A DNA stretch of 64,000 nucleotides, from NCBI RefSeq assembly GCF_000014285.2, contig NC_008343.2:956501-1020500 (forward strand). Reading direction: 5' to 3'. Position 1 is the first letter of the stretch; every line of letters begins with the position of its first letter. The notes under the pieces are model-generated. The model saw only the letters and a list, made by a program, of their open reading frames with translations, was not told where the DNA came from and searched no databases. Source of the DNA: Granulibacter bethesdensis CGDNIH1 (lineage in GTDB: Bacteria > Pseudomonadota > Alphaproteobacteria > Acetobacterales > Acetobacteraceae). Shown one piece after another: positions 9,601 to 17,461 of this stretch. The position numbers and the translations under genes are program-made.

Positions 9601-10063
9601 TCTGGGTCTGCCGGTGCTGATCCCGGAAACCTATGTGCGCGATCTGCCGGTGCGCCTTGGCCTGTATCGTCGCATCGGTGCGCTGGCATCGGATGCGGAG
9701 ACCGAAGCCATGGCGGCGGAACTGGTGGACCGGTTCGGCCCCATGCCGGAGGAGGTCGAAAACTTGCTTCAGGTGGTATCGCTCAAACGGCAGTGCCGTC
9801 TGGCCGGGGTGGAGAAGCTGGAGGCCGGGCCGAAAGGCATGGTGGTACAGTTCCGGGGCAATCATTTTGCCAACCCGGCCGGTCTGATCGCCTGGCTCGC
9901 CAGTGTTCAGGGACCGGGGGGTGTTCCGGGGCAGGGCCTCAAATTGCGGCCTGATCACAAGCTGGCGCTGGTCTACGACATGACTGTGGCAGAGCGTGTG
10001 CAGGTTGCGAAAACCCTGCTGGGCAATCTTGTTCGCTTGACGCAACAGGCGCAGGCGGCATGA
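6614..10063 (+). CDS. mfd: Transcription-repair coupling factor Mfd
   Basis: DNA translocase that removes RNA polymerase stalled at lesions and recruits UvrA. The 1149 residues match the family (E. coli 1148). In order: a UvrB-like N-terminal module, the CarD-like RNA-polymerase-interaction domain near residue 472 (GDLVVHQDHGIGRY), and RecG-like translocase domains with Walker A GDVGFGKTE near 622, the DEEQ box (VIVDEEQHFGVSH) near 721 and LRGRVGRG. The C-terminal part is the TRCF domain. The ATG is preceded by GGAG. All motifs look intact. Confidence 0.98.
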   Translation: MLTVYGAPEGWDAVLINRRRQETGGVIVHVARDDARVARLAEALRFFAPKVEVLTFPAWDCLPYDRVSPNPELVSERVATLARLAEMPDSPRIVLTTFNALVQRVPPRGQFHGTGLDLGVGDLADPDEMARFLDQHGYVRAGTVMEAGEYALRGGIVDIFPSGEAEPIRLDLFGDQIESIRRFDPTTQRSGEAVERLVLRPVSEIPLDKDSITRFRTAWREVFGQDAAQDPIYLSISDGRRHAGMEHWAPLFHESMETLLDYVPGAVVSLDHQGEDVLQSRLEMIEDHFHARHAPVREGETPYRALSPERLYLTRAEWDAAINPRQPVIFSVFDRPDGAQGVDGGGRSGALFAKTAATEGGNSFQQLRDASQQWAKDGRRLIVAAWSRGSRERLMHLLRENGIKAETAGTFEGARNLPFDTAAMVVLGLERGFLAEKIGVVSEQDLLGERIARPPRKRKRADQFIAEATEIAEGDLVVHQDHGIGRYDGLVTLTVSGAPHDCLRLLYDGNDKLFLPVENIEMLSRFGAETAGVALDKLGGVSWQSRKAKMKQRIRDMAGELIRIAAERKVREAPMLTPQEGAWDEFCARFPFAETEDQARAIADVLEDMASGRPMDRLICGDVGFGKTEIALRAAFVAAMTGAQVAVVVPTTLLARQHYRTFAKRFEGLPVTVAQLSRMVTAKEASQVRAGLADGSVNIVVGTHALLAKTVQFADLGLVIVDEEQHFGVSHKEKLKALRADVHVLTLTATPIPRTLQLSLSGVREMSIIATPPVDRLAVRTFIMPFDSVVVREAIQRERFRGGQVFCVCPRLEDLGRMAERLAEIVPEAKLITAHGQLAPTELERVMTEFGDGKHDILLATNIVESGLDMPAVNTIIIHRADMFGLGQLYQLRGRVGRGKQRGYAYLTWPQAHRLSVAAEKRLEVMQTLDTLGAGFTLASHDLDIRGAGNLLGDEQSGHIREVGIELYQQMLEDAVADMRHASHRESARDWTPNIGLGLPVLIPETYVRDLPVRLGLYRRIGALASDAETEAMAAELVDRFGPMPEEVENLLQVVSLKRQCRLAGVEKLEAGPKGMVVQFRGNHFANPAGLIAWLASVQGPGGVPGQGLKLRPDHKLALVYDMTVAERVQVAKTLLGNLVRLTQQAQAA

Positions 10064-10070
10064 TCTGCGG

Positions 10071-10757
10071 ATGAAACATCCGAATGGCTCCCTACTGCAT
10101 GTTCTGGTTGGACGCTCTGCTCCACTGGGGGAGCGGCAGGTGCCGAGCGCGATCGACAAGCGCCCGGTTGCGGGGGCCTTGCAGGCATATCGGAACGGGT
10201 TCGCTGAGGACGATCAGGCGGATCGCCGCGTGCATGGCGGCCCCGACAAGGCGCTGCATCACTACCCGGTCGAGCATTATGCCATGTGGCGACAGGAAGA
10301 AGGGGAACACCCTTTGCTGCGTCCCGGCGGCTTTGGCGAGAATTTATCCTCCCTCGGTATCATGGAGGAGGATGTGGCGCTTGGGGATGTGTTCCGCCTT
10401 GGGGGTGCCTTGCTGGAGGTCTCGCAGTCGCGTCAGCCTTGCTGGAAGCTGAATGCACGCTTCGGCCTCAGAAAAATGGCGCTGCGTGTGCAGGAAACCG
10501 GGCGTACGGGCTGGTATTATCGGGTGCTGGAAGAAGGGATGATTCGTGCCGGGGATCAGTTCCAGCTTCTTGAACGCCGCTCTCCAGAATGGACGCTGCG
10601 GCGCGTATGGAACGTGCTGTATGTCGATTCACTGAACCGGGATGAGCTGTCGGAGATGGCCGCGCTGCCGCATCTGCCGGAAGGCTGGCAACGCGCCGTG
10701 CTGCGCCGGCTGGAAGTCGGGGTGGTCGAGGACTGGTCATCCCGCCTGAATGGATGA
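10071..10757 (+). CDS. MOSC domain-containing protein (YiiM-like)
   Basis: A 228-residue cytoplasmic protein with the MOSC fold, related to the C-terminus of molybdenum cofactor sulfurase. It shows HGGPDKALHHYPVEHY, the GFGENLSS segment, and SRQPCWKLNARFG with the Cys expected to bind the cofactor or substrate. YiiM-type proteins of this layout reduce N-hydroxylated compounds using molybdenum cofactor. It starts 7 bases after mfd. No molybdenum-cofactor gene is close by, so the substrate is unknown; the family is clear. Confidence 0.88.
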   Translation: MKHPNGSLLHVLVGRSAPLGERQVPSAIDKRPVAGALQAYRNGFAEDDQADRRVHGGPDKALHHYPVEHYAMWRQEEGEHPLLRPGGFGENLSSLGIMEEDVALGDVFRLGGALLEVSQSRQPCWKLNARFGLRKMALRVQETGRTGWYYRVLEEGMIRAGDQFQLLERRSPEWTLRRVWNVLYVDSLNRDELSEMAALPHLPEGWQRAVLRRLEVGVVEDWSSRLNG

Positions 10758-10768
10758 AGCGTTTATCC

Positions 10769-11443
10769 TCAGCCCTCGTTTTCAAGCGCGCGGCATCGTG
10801 CGTAGAGATCGAAATTGTCCTTTTCCAACCCGGCAATTCTCGCTTCCAGCGCTGCAATGCGGGCAGCCATTGCCTGCACGGGAATTTTGATCGGGATATG
10901 CGCCGCACAGTTTGAATCCCAGGCGGTGACATGCATGATAAAGGCCTGAAGCGGATGCCCGGCATAGGAATCGACGCGCAGCCTGTCCAGCAAAGCGGGG
11001 TCGTCATCAACCATACGAGCCTCACCCCATATCTTGACCCTGTGGCGTTCCTCATAATCCATCAGAAACAGGCAGCATTTTGGATTTTCCGACAGATTGC
11101 CGGTGGTGATGTACTGCCGGTTTCCCTTCAGATCGGCAAAGCCCAGCGTTGAACTGTCCAGAACCCGCAGAAAACCGACTGCTCCACCACGGTGCTGTAG
11201 GTAAGGCTGTCCATTGGCGCTGGAGGTCGCGAGGTAAAAGCTGTCCCGTTCGGCAATGAAATCGGCAAGAGGCTGGTCAATGCTGGATCGGAATGTTTTC
11301 TGGCGGAGCGCCTGATAGGAGCCGAATCGTTTCTGGGCGTTCTCCGTTGCCTGAGAAAACACAGTCTGGCGGGTGCTGGTCGAAGCAGAAGACTGAATAT
11401 CCTGAGCTGTCATGCTTTCTGCCGGAGGTTCAGTGCGGGTCAT
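10769..11443 (-). CDS. Pyridoxamine-5'-phosphate-oxidase-like FMN-binding protein
   Basis: A 224-residue protein with the split-barrel flavin-binding fold. The conserved stretch ADFIAERDSFYLATSSANGQPYLQHRGG is followed by LGFADLKGNRQYITTGNLSENP, typical of the putative pyridoxamine oxidase/flavin-nucleotide-binding group, and a closing segment with a coiled-coil-like tail (ARIAALEARIAGLEKD). It is probably not the vitamin B6 enzyme PdxH, whose C-terminal signature I do not see. The ATG at 11443 lacks a good ribosome site; a second in-frame ATG at 11413 is possible. It is convergent with the MOSC gene, and the substrate is unknown. Confidence 0.82.
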   Translation of the reverse strand: MTRTEPPAESMTAQDIQSSASTSTRQTVFSQATENAQKRFGSYQALRQKTFRSSIDQPLADFIAERDSFYLATSSANGQPYLQHRGGAVGFLRVLDSSTLGFADLKGNRQYITTGNLSENPKCCLFLMDYEERHRVKIWGEARMVDDDPALLDRLRVDSYAGHPLQAFIMHVTAWDSNCAAHIPIKIPVQAMAARIAALEARIAGLEKDNFDLYARCRALENEG

Positions 11444-11548
11444 ATTTTTTTATCACAAGCCGGTGAGGAAAAAAGACAAAGTAAAATCTCGCCCCATTGC
11501 GATCTGGCACGTTACACTCAGAATGCAACGAGAACAGGGGGCCGTATC

Positions 11549-13321
11549 ATGGCGCATGACAATAATCTGATTGCCATGATCGTGATCGGTTTCGGTCTGG
11601 CCTTTCTGTTTGGAACAGCGGCGCATCGGCTGCGCCTGCCTCCGCTGGTCGGGTATCTGTTGGCGGGCGTGGCGCTGGGGCCTTTTACGCCGGGCTTTGT
11701 TGCGGATCAGACACTCAGTTCGCAACTGGCTGAAATCGGTGTGATTCTGTTGATGTTCGGCACGGGGCTGCATTTTTCCGTCAAGGATTTGCAGGCCGTT
11801 AAAAATATTGCTGTGCCGGGCGCCTTGTTGCAGGTTTCCTGTACCAGCCTGCTGGGATTTGGTGCTGCGTTATTGTTCGGCTGGTCGGTGGGGGCGGCGA
11901 TCGTCTTTGGCTTCTGCCTTTCTGTCGCCAGTACTGTCGTGCTGATGCGTGCCCTGCAGGACCGCCACCTGATGGAAACAGCCAAGGGGCGTCATGCCAT
12001 TGGTTGGCTGATTATCCAGGATCTGGTCACTGTCCTTATTCTGGTGCTGCTGCCTGCACTGACCGGAGTACTGAAGGGTGGAAAGATTGATGTTCTGCCG
12101 TTGCTGGAAACCATCGGTCTGACGCTTGGCAAAGTCATCGCTTTCATCGTGCTGATGATGGTGATCGGCAAGCGCGTGATCCCCATGGTGCTGCACTATG
12201 CCGCGCATACCGGTTCGCGCGAGATTTTCCGTCTGGCGGTGCTGGCGATTGCCTTGAGCGTTGCATTCACGGCTTCTGAACTGTTCGGCGTCTCCTTCGC
12301 ATTGGGAGCATTTTTTGCCGGCGTGGTGCTGAGCGAAAGTCAGCTCAGCCAACGCGCGGCAGAGGAAAGCCTGCCGCTGCGTGATGCGTTTGCAGTGCTG
12401 TTTTTCGTTTCCGTTGGTATGCTGGTCAATCCGTCTATCCTGATCCGTCAGCCGGTGGAGGTGATGGTTACGGTTGCGGTGGTTGTGATTGGCACGCCGC
12501 TGGTGACATTTTTGATCCTGCGCGCCCTTCGCCAGTCCATGAGTGCATCGATGATGATTGCCGCCGGGCTGGGGCAGATTGGCGAATTCTCCTTCATTCT
12601 GGCATCGCTCGGTGTTTCTCTGGGGCTGATGCCGAAGGAGGGACAGGATATGATCCTGGGTGCCTCCATCATCTCGATCTTCCTCAATCCTCTGCTGTTT
12701 TCCTTCTATGAGCGGCGACGTCAGGCCGTTGCAGCCGCTCAGCAGGAGACAGTAAGCGCGTTGACTACGCCCACAGAAGACAAGATCCCCGCTCAGCCAG
12801 AGAGCGAAGAGCCGGACGATACGCCGGTTCCAACCACCCTCCGGCAGCATGCTGTTCTGGTTGGGGCAGGCCGTGTCGGTGGCCTGATTGCCGCCGCCCT
12901 GCTGGAAGGCGGCAAGCCGCTGGTTGTCATTGAGGAAAATAACGAGCTTGCCCGTAACCTGCGCGATCATGGGGCGGATGTGTTCCTCGGCAATGCTGCC
13001 GGTGGGAATGTTCTCGATCTCGCCAATGTGACTGAAGCGAGGCTGCTGCTGATCGCGATCCCCAACGCATTCGAGGCTGGGCAGATCGTCGAGCAAGCCC
13101 GCCAGCGGAATCCGAATCTGGAGATCGTCTGCCGCGCGCATTTCGATGACGAAGTCCGCCATCTTCAGGAATACGGGGCTGATTTCGTAGTGATGGGGGA
13201 GCGTGAAATTGCGCTTGCCATGCTGAACCGGGCCGAAACGGTCGAGGTCCGGCACGATGAAAACCCCGACGAGGCCTCCCCAAGCCTCGGCTTTTCAGCT
13301 GTTGCTCCGACTGATGTCTGA
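11549..13321 (+). CDS. Kef/YbaL-type monovalent cation:proton antiporter with RCK domain
   Basis: A 590-residue inner-membrane protein. The first ~390 residues form about twelve hydrophobic segments of the CPA2 Na+/H+ exchanger fold (LPPLVGYLLAGVALGPFTPG, LLMFGTGLHFS). The C-terminal third holds a cytosolic TrkA-N/RCK nucleotide-binding domain starting GAGRVGGLIAAALLEGGKPLVVIE. Such proteins exchange K+ or Na+ for protons, with gating by nucleotides or thiols. The closest E. coli type is YbaL, judged from the start of the protein and the domain order. No KefF/KefG-like partner is adjacent. The ATG follows GGGGGCC; the gene stands alone between divergent and downstream neighbours. Confidence 0.88.
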   Translation: MAHDNNLIAMIVIGFGLAFLFGTAAHRLRLPPLVGYLLAGVALGPFTPGFVADQTLSSQLAEIGVILLMFGTGLHFSVKDLQAVKNIAVPGALLQVSCTSLLGFGAALLFGWSVGAAIVFGFCLSVASTVVLMRALQDRHLMETAKGRHAIGWLIIQDLVTVLILVLLPALTGVLKGGKIDVLPLLETIGLTLGKVIAFIVLMMVIGKRVIPMVLHYAAHTGSREIFRLAVLAIALSVAFTASELFGVSFALGAFFAGVVLSESQLSQRAAEESLPLRDAFAVLFFVSVGMLVNPSILIRQPVEVMVTVAVVVIGTPLVTFLILRALRQSMSASMMIAAGLGQIGEFSFILASLGVSLGLMPKEGQDMILGASIISIFLNPLLFSFYERRRQAVAAAQQETVSALTTPTEDKIPAQPESEEPDDTPVPTTLRQHAVLVGAGRVGGLIAAALLEGGKPLVVIEENNELARNLRDHGADVFLGNAAGGNVLDLANVTEARLLLIAIPNAFEAGQIVEQARQRNPNLEIVCRAHFDDEVRHLQEYGADFVVMGEREIALAMLNRAETVEVRHDENPDEASPSLGFSAVAPTDV

Positions 13322-13527
13322 GCATCAATCGGGGAGGAAGCTGGGGCAGGGGTAAGACAGCATCCATGCTCCGGCAGCCCAGCCGTTCGGTTTTGGCATA
13401 ACCATGCCTTTGTGACGAAGAGTAGAGCCTGTTTTGTACAGGTCGCCTTTGTTCAATGCCAATGACCGCTATGGTCAAAAAGCGTCAGCATGGTGACCAG
13501 GTACGGTAACAAGGAGCGTTTCCTCTC
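13322..13527 (+). promoter_or_regulatory. serC leader region with a series of small stem-loops
   Basis: The 206-base gap before serC holds several short inverted repeats in a row: GGCAT/ATGCC (13395-13408), CCTGT/ACAGG (13428-13442), GACC/GGTC (13464-13476) and GTCA/TGAC (13484-13497). A ribosome site AAGGAG then sits about 11 bases before the ATG. It may be a structured mRNA leader; a conserved serC leader RNA is known in some alphaproteobacteria. I cannot tell by eye whether this is a member. Confidence 0.3.
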
Positions 13528-14724
13528 ATGGCTCTCTCAGCGAAGCCGGTCCAGCGTCCGGCCAATCCGCAATTTTCCTCCGGCCCATGCACCAAGCATC
13601 CCGGTTGGTCGCTCGCGGCGCTGGATGTATCCCTATTGGGTCGTAATCACCGTATGGTCGCGCCGAAGGCCCGTCTGAACGAAGTGATCCGTCGCAGCCA
13701 CGCGCTGCTGGAGCTTCCGGCCGACTGGATCGTCGGGCTGGTCCCGGCCTCCGATACCGGGGCGGTGGAGATGGCGCTCTGGTCGATGCTCGGGGCGCGT
13801 GGCGTGGACGTGCTGGCCTGGGAAACCTTTACCGAAATGTGGGCTGTGGATGTCGCCACGCAGCTCAATCTGACTGATTATCGGCTGTTCCGCGCTCCAT
13901 GGGGTGAACTGCCTGATCTATCCGCAGTCGATGCCCTGAACCGTGATATCGTCTTCGCCTGGAACGGTACCGCAGCCGGGGTGAAAATGCCTGATGCGAA
14001 CTGGATCCCGGCTGATCGCAAGGGGTTGACGATCTGCGATGCGACCTCGGCTGCATTTGCGATGGAATTGCCATGGGACAAGCTCGATGTCGTCACATGG
14101 TCCTGGCAGAAAGTGCTGGGTGGAGAAGCCGCGCATGGGATGATCGCGTTGTCGCCTCGCGCGGTCGAGCGTTTGCTGACCTTCCAGCCGCCACGCCCCC
14201 TGCCGAAGATTTTCCGCCTGACTGAACCCGGTCCGGATGGTAAGCCTCAGTTGATTGATAGTCTTTTCCAGGGTGAGACCATCAATACTCCCTCCATGCT
14301 TTGCGTCGAGGATGCGATGTCAGCCATCGCATGGGCGGAGCATATCGGTGGTGTGAAGGCGCTGATCGCGCGCAGTCAGGCGAATTTCGCGGCGGTGGAA
14401 CGCTGGGTTGCTCGCACCCCGTGGATTGATTTTCTTGCAAAGAACCCTGCTACACGCGCCACGACCTCCATCACCCTTCGTCCTGTGTCACCGTGGTTTA
14501 CAGCGCTGGATGTGGTGGAACAGGCTGCGGCGGTAAAGCGGATGGTGTCGTTGATTGAGGCGGAAGGGGCCGGGTTCGACTTCGCCAATTATCGTGATGC
14601 TCCTGCCGGGTTCCGCATCTGGGGTGGGGCCACCGTTGAAACGGCTGATGTCGAATGTCTGCTGGGCTGGATCGACTGGGCCTATGCTCAGGTGCAGTCG
14701 GAATATGTGCAAAAGGCTGCCTGA
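13528..14724 (+). CDS. serC: Phosphoserine aminotransferase (alphaproteobacterial type)
   Basis: Converts 3-phosphohydroxypyruvate and glutamate to phosphoserine in serine synthesis, and is also used in pyridoxal phosphate synthesis. The 398 residues are class V aminotransferase-like: FSSGPCTKHPGWS at the N-terminus, PASDTGAVEMALWSMLG, and the pyridoxal-phosphate lysine in VTWSWQKVLGGEAAHGM near residue 195. This long divergent form is typical of alphaproteobacteria. In many relatives serA follows directly; here it does not, and a hairpin at 14754-14792 ends the unit. Confidence 0.95.
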   Translation: MALSAKPVQRPANPQFSSGPCTKHPGWSLAALDVSLLGRNHRMVAPKARLNEVIRRSHALLELPADWIVGLVPASDTGAVEMALWSMLGARGVDVLAWETFTEMWAVDVATQLNLTDYRLFRAPWGELPDLSAVDALNRDIVFAWNGTAAGVKMPDANWIPADRKGLTICDATSAAFAMELPWDKLDVVTWSWQKVLGGEAAHGMIALSPRAVERLLTFQPPRPLPKIFRLTEPGPDGKPQLIDSLFQGETINTPSMLCVEDAMSAIAWAEHIGGVKALIARSQANFAAVERWVARTPWIDFLAKNPATRATTSITLRPVSPWFTALDVVEQAAAVKRMVSLIEAEGAGFDFANYRDAPAGFRIWGGATVETADVECLLGWIDWAYAQVQSEYVQKAA

Positions 14725-14753
14725 TCGCAGTCGCTTCAGAAGTTTGAACAAAT

Positions 14754-14792
14754 GGGCCGGATGCAACTCTGGAGGGGGTATGCATCTGGCCC
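14754..14792 (+). terminator. Terminator-like hairpin after serC
   Basis: GGGCCGGATGCA (14754-14765) pairs with TGCATCTGGCCC (14781-14792) with one mismatch, around a 15-base loop. The stem is strong but has no T-tract after it (GCTGTTTGC). Confidence 0.55.
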
Positions 14793-14842
14793 GCTGTTTG
14801 CTGCGTTCATGCCGAGCAATGTGATTGAGCAGTGAGGGCAGT

Positions 14843-15454
14843 ATGAAGTTCCCGGCCTGGTTGGCTCCCGGTTTTCTTGCGGGATGGGTGGCTCTGACGG
14901 GGCTGACGGTCTGTCTGCCTGATAAAGCGCAGGCGGAACTGGCGGAAGGGCAGCAGGCCCCCGGTTTTTCTCTGGAGGCTGCGCTGGCCGGAAAGACCTT
15001 CCGTTTTTCTTTGGCCGAGGCGCTCAGGAGCGGTCCGGTGGTGGTCTATTTCTACCCGGCTGCTTTTACTTCCGGCTGTACGCGGGAGGCCCATGATTTC
15101 GCTGAGGCCATGCCGCGTTTCAAAGCCCAGCATGCCACGGTCATCGGGGTATCTGGGGATGCACTGACAACCCTTGAAAAGTTCTCTGAGTCCGCGTGTG
15201 GCGGGAAGTTTCCGGTGGCGGCGGATCCGGATCGTGCTGTGCTAAGGCAGTATCAGGTGCTTCCGGATGCGCTCAGCATGCATGCCACCCGTACCTCATA
15301 CGTGATCGTGCCGGGTGCTGCGGGACAGCCTGGTCGGATCATCTACGTCTATACGGATGGTAATCCAGAGAAACATGTTTCCAACACCCTGCATGCCTTG
15401 CAGCAATGGCGGTCTCACCCGTCCGGCCATGAGGAACAGGTCAGGTCACACTGA
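14843..15454 (+). CDS. Exported peroxiredoxin (BCP/AhpC-TSA family)
   Basis: A 203-residue thiol peroxidase with an N-terminal signal peptide (LAPGFLAGWVALTGLTVCLPDKAQA), so probably periplasmic, unlike the usual cytoplasmic BCP. The peroxidatic motif reads FYPAAFTSGCTREAHDF. A second Cys follows about 50 residues later (SACGGKFPV), unlike the classical BCP second Cys 5 residues on, which is Ala/Asp here. The ATG at 14843 is chosen because GAGGG precedes it; an in-frame TTG lies 18 bases upstream. No electron donor is encoded nearby. Confidence 0.88.
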   Translation: MKFPAWLAPGFLAGWVALTGLTVCLPDKAQAELAEGQQAPGFSLEAALAGKTFRFSLAEALRSGPVVVYFYPAAFTSGCTREAHDFAEAMPRFKAQHATVIGVSGDALTTLEKFSESACGGKFPVAADPDRAVLRQYQVLPDALSMHATRTSYVIVPGAAGQPGRIIYVYTDGNPEKHVSNTLHALQQWRSHPSGHEEQVRSH

Positions 15455-15534
15455 CGGTTCACGCGGGTTCGTGATAACGGGTATGATCCTCCGCTTTTCG
15501 GGAATGGCCTGATCCGGTCCGGCGATGACGCCTG

Positions 15535-16023
15535 ATGAAACAGACTCAGAAGCGGGTAGAGTGGACGATGGATAACCGTTCCTTGATGATCGTGTGGTTT
15601 GTCGGAGCCGTGATCGCCCTGACGATTTACGCGCTTGACCCTGGCAGCTTGTTCGTAATGCTGGCTGAACTGGTGGAAACGGTCCAATCCCATACCATGG
15701 ATCTGTTGGCGACGCTGGGGGTCCGGCTGGAGAATCTGATACGGGCATCAGCCATCGCCCTGTATTTTGTTTTTATTGTTCTCGGCTTTCTTGCTCTGCG
15801 CTCCGGATTAAAGGCGAAGGCGGCCCTGCTGGTAGTATCGGGGGTCTTTTTCATGTTGGTCGGATCTCCCGGCGGATGGGGTGTGCCGGATAATGGAGGA
15901 CACTGGGGTGCCGCCTGCCTGCTGAGCGGAGCAGGTGCCCTGACCATGACAAGACGTATTCTGCTGGCCTCTCACATGGAATTGCGGGAGGGTTCTGCCG
16001 GTTGGGAGCGGAAGTTGCCTTGA
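15535..16023 (+). CDS. Small membrane protein of unknown function
   Basis: I do not recognise this 162-residue protein. It has three or four hydrophobic stretches: IVWFVGAVIALTIYAL, AIALYFVFIVLGFLAL, ALLVVSGVFFMLVG and a weaker GAACLLSGAGAL. These suggest an inner-membrane protein with a soluble segment between the first two helices. The start at 15535 or the internal ATG at 15568 are both possible; the latter gives a tighter N-terminus (MDNRSLMIV). It lies downstream of the exported peroxiredoxin in the same direction and may be linked with it. Confidence 0.6.
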   Translation: MKQTQKRVEWTMDNRSLMIVWFVGAVIALTIYALDPGSLFVMLAELVETVQSHTMDLLATLGVRLENLIRASAIALYFVFIVLGFLALRSGLKAKAALLVVSGVFFMLVGSPGGWGVPDNGGHWGAACLLSGAGALTMTRRILLASHMELREGSAGWERKLP

Positions 16024-16178
16024 AGAAACCGGCTTTGGATGCAGGACGATATGCAGGGTGAGGGCTGGCGCTAAAACCTCTTTCGCGTTTTATCTACGCG
16101 GCCCGGTTTGCGGCTTGCATTCTCTCTGGACGGTGTTTCCCGTGGCCGGGAACATCACTGGCATGAAAAGGTAAGGTC

Positions 16179-16514
16179 ATGATGCGTCTATTCGTTTTTG
16201 CTCTGCTCACCGTCTCCGTTCTGCCTGCCATGGCGCAGGCCGCCGATACGGGCTGGAAGCCATCGAAATGCGGGGCAGAGCCGTCGGCCCCGGCCATCGA
16301 CCTCAGCAACTACGCTAAATACGGCGAGAGCGTAAAAAAGGTGAACCAGTACCAGAAAGATGCACAGACCTATAATACCTGTGTCCGCAATGAGGCGAAG
16401 ACGGAAATGGACGCCATCAGCAAATCCGCCGCCGCTATTCAGAAAGGTATCTGGGACAATTTCAGCAAATATAATGCGGCTTTCAAGGAAGCTGAAAGCA
16501 AGACAAAAAAGTAA
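16179..16514 (+). CDS. Small secreted helical protein of unknown function
   Basis: A 111-residue protein with a textbook signal peptide (cleavage after AMAQA) and a mature part of about 90 residues rich in Lys, Tyr, Asn and Ala. Two Cys (SKCGAEPSAP and TYNTCVRNEAK) could form a disulfide. The rest looks helical, ending in KTKK. A ribosome site AAAGGTAAGG precedes the ATG, and a small hairpin (TTCCCG/CGGGAA, 16137-16152) lies in the leader. No family recognised. A clear terminator follows at 16534-16560, so it is probably a single-gene unit. Confidence 0.7.
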   Translation: MMRLFVFALLTVSVLPAMAQAADTGWKPSKCGAEPSAPAIDLSNYAKYGESVKKVNQYQKDAQTYNTCVRNEAKTEMDAISKSAAAIQKGIWDNFSKYNAAFKEAESKTKK

Positions 16515-16533
16515 TTTCTGCAGAATAGCATCA

Positions 16534-16560
16534 GGACCGGCCCTGTTTGAATGCCGGTCC
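16534..16560. terminator. Bidirectional terminator between convergent genes
   Basis: GGACCGGC (16534-16541) and GCCGGTCC (16553-16560) form a perfect 8-bp stem with an 11-base loop. It is followed by ATGTTATTT on the plus strand. It sits between the ends of the secreted protein gene and the lipid kinase gene. Confidence 0.65.
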
Positions 16561-16567
16561 ATGTTAT

Positions 16568-17461
16568 TTACGGCCCGAATACGCGCACTGCCCGACGCCG
16601 GACAATAAAATCGGCTGGCGTGCGTGTTGTGATCTCACCGTCTGTATTAATACTGCGAGGATGTCTGGTGTGTACTTCCAGAGCCTCCTCTGACAGGGTT
16701 ATGACTTCACGCCAGCGTCCCTGGGTTCCTCGCCACAGGGCCGGTAACAGGCGGATCAGCCTCCATGCGCTGTCAACTTCCAGACTCCATACATCCAGCT
16801 TGCCATCATCGATGGAGGCATCTTCGCTGACCGTCATGCCTCCGCCATAATGGCGTCCGTTACCGATGGCCAGATGAAGGGTTTTAGTGACCGTCGTCGT
16901 ACCACCGTGACGGATTTCAGCATGAAAGGGACGCAGGCGCCGTGCGACACGCAGGGCTGCGATCGGGTAACCGAATATTCCAAACCGTTTTTTCGAGTCG
17001 CTGGTCAGCGCACGGGTCAGGGCGACGCCGAACCCGATACTGGCGACATTGAAAAAGGGCACTCCATTGACTTCACCCAGATCAATCCGATGCTGCTTGC
17101 CCTGTGCTATGATACGTGCCGCCTGCTCCGGGTCGGCAGGGATATTCAGTGTTCGTGCCAGATCATTCGCGGTGCCCAGCGGGATAATGCCTAAGGGAAG
17201 CTGTGTCTCCATCAGAGCCGGGGCGGCGGCATTCAGCGTTCCATCACCACCGCCGATCACAGCACAGTCGATAGAGTCGCGCAGGTGGAGCAGACTGTGG
17301 TTGATGTCATCTGGCCCCTGGCAGGATGGTATTTCGACCTTTATCCCTTGGGCTTCCAAAGCGGCGATGACTTGATCAGCCGCATTTCGTCCCTTGCGGC
17401 TTTTCCTGTTGATGAACAGGGCGGCTCGCCGTGGTGGAGCAACCTCGGCTTTATCACTCAT
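16568..17461 (-). CDS. Diacylglycerol-kinase-family lipid kinase
   Basis: A 297-residue member of the DAGK catalytic family (YegS-like). It shows ALFINRKSRKG at the start, the nucleotide-binding motif GGGDGTLNAAAPAL, then LGIIPLGTANDLARTL, and the C-terminal GNGRHYGGGM and INTDGE motifs. It probably phosphorylates diacylglycerol or a related lipid at the inner membrane. Its ATG at 17461 overlaps the stop of the upstream exoD gene (ATGA), a strong sign of translational coupling; the open frame extends much further upstream but only as an overlap of exoD. The lipid substrate is not known. Confidence 0.9.
   Translation of the reverse strand: MSDKAEVAPPRRAALFINRKSRKGRNAADQVIAALEAQGIKVEIPSCQGPDDINHSLLHLRDSIDCAVIGGGDGTLNAAAPALMETQLPLGIIPLGTANDLARTLNIPADPEQAARIIAQGKQHRIDLGEVNGVPFFNVASIGFGVALTRALTSDSKKRFGIFGYPIAALRVARRLRPFHAEIRHGGTTTVTKTLHLAIGNGRHYGGGMTVSEDASIDDGKLDVWSLEVDSAWRLIRLLPALWRGTQGRWREVITLSEEALEVHTRHPRSINTDGEITTRTPADFIVRRRAVRVFGP

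Noticed and set aside
7532-10159. An 875-codon open frame antisense to mfd
   Set aside because: Shadow of mfd; the peptide is rich in His, Gln and Arg without motifs.
11870-13255. A 461-codon open frame antisense to the Kef-type antiporter
   Set aside because: Antisense to a gene with clear membrane and RCK domains; composition is rich in Gln, His and Asn with no fold.
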